From Lonicera japonica (lineage: Eukaryota > Streptophyta > Magnoliopsida > Dipsacales > Caprifoliaceae), in NCBI GenBank assembly GCA_021464415.1, contig CM038469.1, forward strand, positions 62,725,650-62,789,649: 64,000 nucleotides of DNA, in the 5' to 3' direction. Under the pieces are notes generated by a model. The model was not told the origin of the DNA. It ran no database searches and was given only the letters and a program-made list of their open reading frames with translations. Shown here piece by piece: positions 57,514 to 64,000 of this stretch (position 1 is the stretch's first letter; each line of letters opens with the position of its first letter). The translations under genes were made by a program, and so were the position numbers.

Positions 57514-58739
57514 AATATGGTATAAATTTTTATATAAAATTTTATTATTTTCATTTATAATAATTTTAATATATTATCATTTTTTTTTTTAGTTAAATAC
57601 TAATTTTTGTCACCTTCTTTTAACAGCCTTCTAAATTATTGGTTAAATTTATTTTGCCTACAAAATTTTAATTTATTTATTAAAAAAATTATTTATCTCA
57701 ATCATACATTTTCGTTCACCTCTCTCCGTATCTATATTATCTTCAGTGAAGTTATTTTTAACATTTCAATTCCAAAAAATTTCCACTAACAATATTATTA
57801 ATGGAGTTATTTTTGACATCTCAACTTTAAAAATATTTCCACTAACAGCACAAATATGGACAAAAGTGGATTGAGTAAGTTGATTGAAACAACTAAAATA
57901 TTTAGTAGGTAAATTTAAGCAAATTAAATTTTAGTTGGTAAAATGAAAATGATTAATAAGTTAGTGGCCATTTTTATTGTGTATTCGCTTATTTTTATTT
58001 TTATTTTTAATGCATATCAATAAATTTTATTACATATTTATTGCACTTGTTAATTCAAAAACTATATCACACTCGTTAATTCAAAAATTATTTAACAACA
58101 TTACAGTGTCAAAATTCCATGCCATTGTTTAAAAGCTTATTTTAATCCATGTAGTGATTTTACAAGAACACACAATTTCCTCTGTTTAGTATAAATAACA
58201 ATATTTTTAAGTTCGTTCCATATAAATCTATTTGCTTTAGTTAGCCTTAACATCCATTTCAAAAAAATGAACAAAAATATAAGTAAACTCAAACAGGGAA
58301 CAAATACATTCTACGTAACCATAATGGAATATGGGACTATGCGTCGATAATAAAAAGATGTTAGGCACCCGCATCGCTCTTTTGTCTTATAAATGAACAT
58401 ACTCGTTTTTATATTTTTACATTATTTTGGGTCAGATTTATGAAAATGAGTGGTTATCTTAACGCACAAAGCGTCCTACTGGTTACAGCATGCAAAATGT
58501 GGGCCCAGGACAAAAAGGCAGACCGAGCTTGCGAATGTTCCATATAGAACAGTTGTTGCTTCCCTAGTTTTATCAGTTTTTGTATAAAAACTGACCATGC
58601 AGAGAAGTTTAGAACATGCACAATGGTTTATTAATCAGTTTACAACTTATGATACAAATATTTTGTATGGAATAGTCTCATAATATCTAATTTTATCTGA
58701 ATTCTTAGGCACAGTTTATGCGGATAATCGAATAAAAAG
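57514..58739. other. AT-rich sequence, no gene
   Basis: Only a duplicated block of about 45 bp stands out (gttatttttaacatttcaat... at about 57748 and gttatttttgacatctcaac... at about 57804, both ending atttccactaaca). Confidence 0.5.
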
Positions 58740-60213
58740 TGTTGACCTAAAAGGGTCTTAATCTAATGTTGAGAATGACAAAATGTTAATCATGTGTATT
58801 TAACATGTGTTTTGAATGAATTTAGCTTAAACCAATTTAACAAAGCTCCATTGAATCCCGAAGTATCTCGAGGATCAAAACTGAAACCCTATCAAGTGTA
58901 TCACCACTCCATGAGATCCTCTTAACTCTCACATTCAAGCAATCATGTATCAAGATGAAACTCATGCATTCAACTAAAGAACAAAGAAACTAGCTCAAGC
59001 ACTTTGAAGAATTATAAACTTGTTACATGAATGAGTGTTTAGCTTTTTATTTAAAGTTTCTTGATTAATCTTCAATAAAGCATAAATATGATTATATATC
59101 CTTCATTGCATTCAAACTCTTTCAAAATCAAAGTTTGAATAAAATCTCATTTGCAAAGCTATTTTTTATAAACTGATTTTCTTGTAAAAATCATATCTAA
59201 TTTATCCAGTTGATTTAATGCTAAAAACCAACTCCAACATGCTCAGAATAACCTCTAGAACACTCCCCAAACTTTCAGTTGATTTTAGGTTTGAGTGTTC
59301 ATGGATGGGCAGAAGCATGTAGTCGACTACATGGTACATGAATGAGTCGACTACACTGCAAAACTAGCTGTTGAAAAGTTGGTAAATGTCTAGTTTTGAC
59401 CCATAACATCTTGTAACAACTTCAAACGGCCATATCCTTTTGCAAGCTATATATATGAGATCTTGAATATGTTTTTACACATTTAAATGATCATACAAAC
59501 TCATTTTTCATACATGTTCATTATTCAAGTATTCAAGCTAATGCATTGATCATATCCTTCATATTTAAGCTTAAGCTTATTGACCAATCTTGATAACTCT
59601 AGTGTGAGCTTTAATTGTATTTTTAAATACTTGAGAATTGTTATTCATTGGTGTGAGTCACCAAACACTTTGTAATATTTTTTTGTGAGAGGTAAATCCC
59701 ACAAGTGAGTAAGAAGGTCAATTCTTGTAAAGTGTAGTGAGACAATTACACTTGAGTGATTGTGAGAGGTTAATTTCATAGCTTAGCAAGAGAGATATCT
59801 TGTGTGAGTATTGTGGTAAAGCAATAGTTGTAGAGTGTGTGAGAGGATACACTTGTAAATGTTTGATATTCACCCGGAAGAATATTGGAATTAGTGGAAC
59901 TTCTCGGAGAACTAACCAAGCGCGGAAGTAGGGTCTAACAAATCGAACCGTGTGGACAAAAAGTCTTGAACTTCAAATTGGTTCAATCTTTATAAACTTA
60001 AGCTCTATATTTATTGCTATATCTTTGCTTGTTTTTTAGATTGCTTATTTGATTGTCTTGGGATTAATTATTTGATTGATTAATTGTTTGCTTTCCTTGA
60101 TATAATAGTTTAGTAAATTTGTTTTGCTTAAACATTTTTCGAAAAGTTTTTAATTTCGCATTAAATTTTTAAAACCCTATTCACCCCCTTTCTAGGGTAT
60201 TTTCCGACCTACA
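58740..60213 (+). repeat. Probable solo LTR of a large copia-type retrotransposon, about 1.47 kb
   Basis: TGTTGACCTAAAAGG to ...ccgacctaca. The end segment (ccctattcaccccctttcta, then gggtattttccgaccta) is characteristic of large plant copia LTRs. The flanking 5-mers aaaag and aaaaa differ by one base. No primer-binding site follows and no polypurine tract precedes, which suggests LTR-LTR recombination removed the interior. Confidence 0.6.
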
Positions 60214-60984
60214 AAAAACATAAAACAAAGTCCCATGTTGTTTAAGTATATTCAGTCCATTACTGTTCGATCGATACAAGTTTAATCTAATTAGGCATAA
60301 GGTAATCCAACATAGGCACAATCGATTCAGTTTATGCATGTGTCAACTTGTGCATTTAAGTATTGACGATATACATATGATATTTATATACATGTAAAAA
60401 TAATAGCATTATTAAGTAAAAATATTACATAATATTTAAATGAAGTATATACCTTCGCGAATATAAACTTTGTTTTGAAAAATATAACTATATTACAAAC
60501 TTTTACTAGTTTAGAAAAATGAACTACAAATCTCTTTTTCCAAAACAAATGTAAGATTTTCTCTTAGTAAAACTAGTTCTGTTTTGTTTATCTTTAGTCT
60601 CAGTTTTCGAACATTTGTCTTGGTGCAACCTCTAGCTTATATAGCAAAAAGTATGGCCTTTAGATACGGTAAGCTTGATTCAGACATTAGTAGAACCAAT
60701 TCGAATGTTCTTTGCCCCGTCTCGCAATTGTTGTTCCAATCAATATGCTCTTTGCCCGATTCGATCTAGCTTATGTTATGCACAAACTTTCAAAAAGCCC
60801 GATCGACTATGTTTCTTCGCGCCCATTTTCCTCCAAATTTTGGAATATTGGCCCAATTGTCTACTTTATATTCAAATCTTCAAATTCTGCTTTGGTCAAG
60901 TTTAATTTAAGCTTCAACCGAATACATTTCATACAAGAATGCAAGGGTCATAGAATAAGTAATTCACTTGATTAGTTCAGGCAA
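60214..60984. other. Unassigned sequence
   Basis: Overlapping short plus-strand frames at 60584-60975 show no convincing domain. Nothing else recognised. Confidence 0.35.
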
Positions 60985-61440
60985 TTAAATATGAATAGGA
61001 AAACAAATTGGCAGAAGGAAATAAAATACCACCCATAGGGTTGGTATCCACACTTTTTTTTTATAACCCTTAATCTAAAATTATATTTATTTATTGATCC
61101 ATCTGCTTTTAATATTTTATTGACAATCCATTTGCAACCTAACAGCTTATTTCCTAGTGGAAGATCCACCAATTTTCACGTGCGATTTTGTATTATGGAT
61201 TTAATTTTATTATTCATTACCTATTTCAAAAATGCTACTTCTGGAATGGACATTGCTTCACGTGAAATTGAAAGCTCGTTTTATAATAAATATGTTTTAA
61301 ATTTAGTTAAAATGACTTGGAAGTCCTTGTCATTTTACTACATCTTACTTCGTTGTCTTCCTCTTTATAGGTATCTCTTGAGATACCACTTCACAAGGAC
61401 TCTTATTTGCAGCTTCATGAGTTCGTTTACGAAATCTTAA
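60985..61440 (-). pseudogene. Copia RT-start fragment
   Basis: Minus strand 61172-60972 has MVDLPLGNKLLGCKWIVNKI and LKADGSINKYNFRL, the well-known N-terminal block of copia reverse transcriptase. Upstream, an LRFRKRTHEAANK-like linker (about 61435-61395) precedes it with several stops. No LTR attached. Confidence 0.75.
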
Positions 61441-61559
61441 CTCACTTGTCTTTTTATAAGGAAATGTATCTTAAAAGTAGTATGCATTCCTCGAATGAAT
61501 TAATTATAGGTTGTGATCCCTAAAAAAAGGATAAAGGTGAGCCATCATCTCAAGGTTAA

Positions 61560-61942
61560 TGTAACGACCAAAAATATCTCACATCGATAGTGTAATGAGA
61601 AGGTCCTTGGTATATGTGTGGATGCAATGGTCCTATTTTACAACTTGGGCTAGCCATTTTGGGGGAGAACCTGGGTGGTTATATATGATATCAGAGCGGA
61701 CCCAGGATCACTACCATGTGACGTGTGGATATTATTAGTCGGGTTTGTACGGCTTACGGCAAATCGGAATCACTGGATGCAGCTAGCTAGATCCAAGATT
61801 CATTGTGTCTAACCCTGGCTTGACGAAGGCGTCATGAATTTAACTAGGGAAGATTGTAATGACAAAAATATCCTACATTAGTAGTGTAATATAAAGGTCC
61901 TTGGTATATATGTAGGTGCAATGACCCTAATTTACATGCTAA
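61560..61942 (+). mobile_element. TRIM element (truncated 3' LTR)
   Basis: 5' LTR 61560-61685 (TGTAACGACCAAAAATATCT...), primer-binding site tgatatcagagcgg at 61686-61699, about 155 bp internal, then a 3' LTR from 61855 (TGTAATGACAAAAATATCCT...) that loses similarity after about 61935. The shared ggtccttggtatat word in both LTRs confirms the pair. No coding capacity, as expected for a terminal-repeat retrotransposon in miniature. Confidence 0.85.
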
Positions 61943-62346
61943 AGGTAAATATGTCAAACCCAAACATTAAAGTAATACTTGTTTAAAAGTATTATTAAAT
62001 TAAGATAAGATAATAACATAATTATTTTAAAAATCAACATCATCTCGTATTCAGGATATTTTCTTTTCATTTATATAAACATGTCTTTCGAAGTAATACT
62101 AACTAATAATATTTACAACTTATATACATTATACCTAGTCAAAATATACAAAACAAGACTAGTAAATATTTACATAAAGGTAAATATGTCAAACCCAAAC
62201 ATTAAAGTAATACAAAATATTATTAAATTAAGATAAGATAATACCTATTATTTTAAAAATCAACATCATCTCGTTTATGGTTAACTAATAATATTTACAA
62301 CTTATATACATTATACCTAGTATTACAAAACAAGACTACAAAATAT
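61941..62346 (+). repeat. Imperfect tandem duplication, unit about 235 bp
   Basis: aggtaaatatgtcaaaccca (61943) recurs at 62177, aaaatcaacatcatctcgt recurs in both halves, and actaataatatttacaactt recurs at 62101 and 62285. The second copy is about 65 bp shorter by internal deletions. Confidence 0.85.
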
Positions 62347-64000
62347 ATGTTTATGGTTAACAATAAACAAAAATTACATAATGTCTTTTCCCATAAACTA
62401 CATACCCCTCCTAAACCTGGCAGTTTACGTTCCTTTTAGATACCTGAAAAAATAACATATATAAAAGCATAAGCTATATGCTCAGTGAATGCACCAATTT
62501 CCTTTATTAAATTAACATTATCTATAAAATTGTATATATATAATATAACCACATTAAATTATCATCATTTAACCCTCATACAAGGCATCAGATGTACCAC
62601 ATAAACAACCACTCTCTAGCCCTAATTATTGGTATCAAGCATCCATACCACATACTTTTCATCTACCCATATATATATATATATTAGGCATCAGATATAC
62701 CATTTCATATTATTTTTTTCAATCAAATCGCGTCTCAATTCCATTACTCCAACATAATGCTATTAATATACATCCCCTAGACATTTAAATATCTGTAAAT
62801 TTCAAGTGAGGACACTCACCTTTAGTCCACGCCAATGTAGTTCTGAGTTATATTGTCTCCGTGCGGCAGAAGTACTAGTTCTTTCACATATCAATCTAAC
62901 AAAATTAGAACTCTAACTCCACCCCAATATAACCATTTATAAGTGTACAAAATATACTAACAATTACATAAATGTATGCTATTTATGCACTTGTTAGTTT
63001 ACATTGCATTACAATCATTTAAATTAGGTGTAGTCTAGATCTCCTGTACATATGAGGACCTTTATATGCTCTGAATATTCCCAAATGGTTTAGGTAGTTG
63101 TAAAACATGTATATAAACAATAATTCAAAAATTGAGCATGATCCAATGGCTAAAACATCATATATTCATAAAACAATTCGTTACAAACATGTTGTCTATA
63201 ATGTAATTACTTATAGCAGTAATGAAACCTTAAAAATTAAACTATACCAATTGGCTAAGAACTAGATGCTCTATGCGCCTCTACCTTATATTTCTGGAAA
63301 GCTCTATGTGTATATTATTAATGTAATTTACAGTGTACCAATCAAAGTTTTTTATTAAGAGTTATCGCAATTTTCGTACAATAACACCAATCTACCAGCC
63401 ACAACATACAAACTCTAAGTTTTCATTTTGTTTTTCACTAAAATCTTATACAAAATCCTACAAAACATCAAGAAACAACACGCAACTAATTTTAAGCATG
63501 ATTTATACTTTTTCAGCAATTATTTCTTTTCATAATAATAAAAAAAATCAATTCCACCATCACAGCACACAAGAACACCAAGAAACAAACCCAAAAAGCA
63601 TGTTATTTTATTCGAATCATGATTTTCCAATTTTAATTACTACAAACATGATGAAAAGATGATAAAAACATAAATAACATAGTTTGAACTAATTATCAAA
63701 TTATAATTCTTTAATTTCTCTTGTTAAACATCTTCTTTTTTTCTTCTTCCTCCTCATTTGCTATCGCTTTTGTCTTAAATTTTTAAGTTTGTTAATGCAT
63801 ATTACACTGGAGATATCCTTGTGTAGACACAAACCCTTTAATTGATGAGTCATACAATTCTTATAAGAATGTAGCACCTAGCACATACTTGTGCTATATA
63901 CACAAAATCTCCTTATATTTATTCGTTAAACAACTAAACCTACTTACATACTTTATTTTCACATAAACTCCCTATAAATTATTATTATTATTATTATAAC
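62347..64000. other. AT-rich sequence, no gene recognised
   Basis: Contains a short (ta)n run at about 62668-62685 and an (att)n run at the right edge (63979-63997). No coding region, LTR or inverted repeat supported. Confidence 0.5.

Noticed and set aside
60584..60975. Overlapping plus-strand frames, at first sight copia RNase H-like
   Set aside because: The resemblance is to a few residues only and changes frame; no adjoining copia motifs.
63333..63662. 109-codon plus-strand frame near the right edge
   Set aside because: Low-complexity, no conserved motif, in AT-rich sequence; treated as chance.

Overview
This is a window of nuclear DNA from a flowering plant, probably a eudicot. The evidence is small GT-AG exons in very long introns, dense Ty1/copia and Ty3/gypsy LTR retrotransposons, plant L1-type LINEs with RVT zinc-finger tails, hAT and Mutator-like non-autonomous transposons, TRIM-like elements and an endogenous pararetrovirus fragment. 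The species cannot be named from the sequence. All assignments come from reading motifs and repeat boundaries by eye; no search was run.

The only host gene I can support lies on the minus strand. Twelve coding exons (56540 down to 7739) encode the N-terminal 465 residues of an importin-13/transportin-3-like karyopherin-beta, a HEAT/ARM-repeat nuclear transport receptor. The exons total 1,395 nt spread over 48.8 kb. All twelve are in frame, their phases are compatible and every intron is GT-AG. The rest of the gene, about half the protein, must lie past the left edge. Introns 1 (16.9 kb), 8 (15.5 kb) and 11 (6.3 kb) are swollen by transposable elements.

Layout: 1-7.7 kb, decayed copia elements and LTRs inside intron 12. 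7.7-14.3 kb, exons 12 and 11 with LINEs and two hAT-type elements with 8-bp target duplications in intron 11. 14.3-19 kb, exons 10 and 9 with short LINE tails. 19.4-32.7 kb, three LINEs packed head to tail in intron 8. 34-39.4 kb, exons 8 to 2 with a gypsy remnant and nested LINEs. 39.4-56.3 kb, intron 1: a LINE interrupted by a hAT-like element and by a 5.9-kb gypsy element (448-bp LTRs, about 2% diverged), which itself carries a small LTR-type insertion; next to it is a rearranged caulimovirid fragment. 56.3-56.5 kb, exon 1 with the start codon. 56.84-57.50 kb, a fold-back Mutator-like MITE with a 9-bp target duplication, 300 bp upstream of the start codon. 57.5-64 kb, AT-rich DNA with a probable solo LTR, a TRIM element, a copia fragment and a tandem duplication.

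Nearly every LINE copy sitting directly in an intron is in the sense orientation of the host gene. The three antisense LINE copies all lie inside other transposons. The least routine items are the fold-back element at the promoter, the permuted pararetrovirus fragment, the very short LINE insertions with target duplications, and the oversized gene with intact exons.
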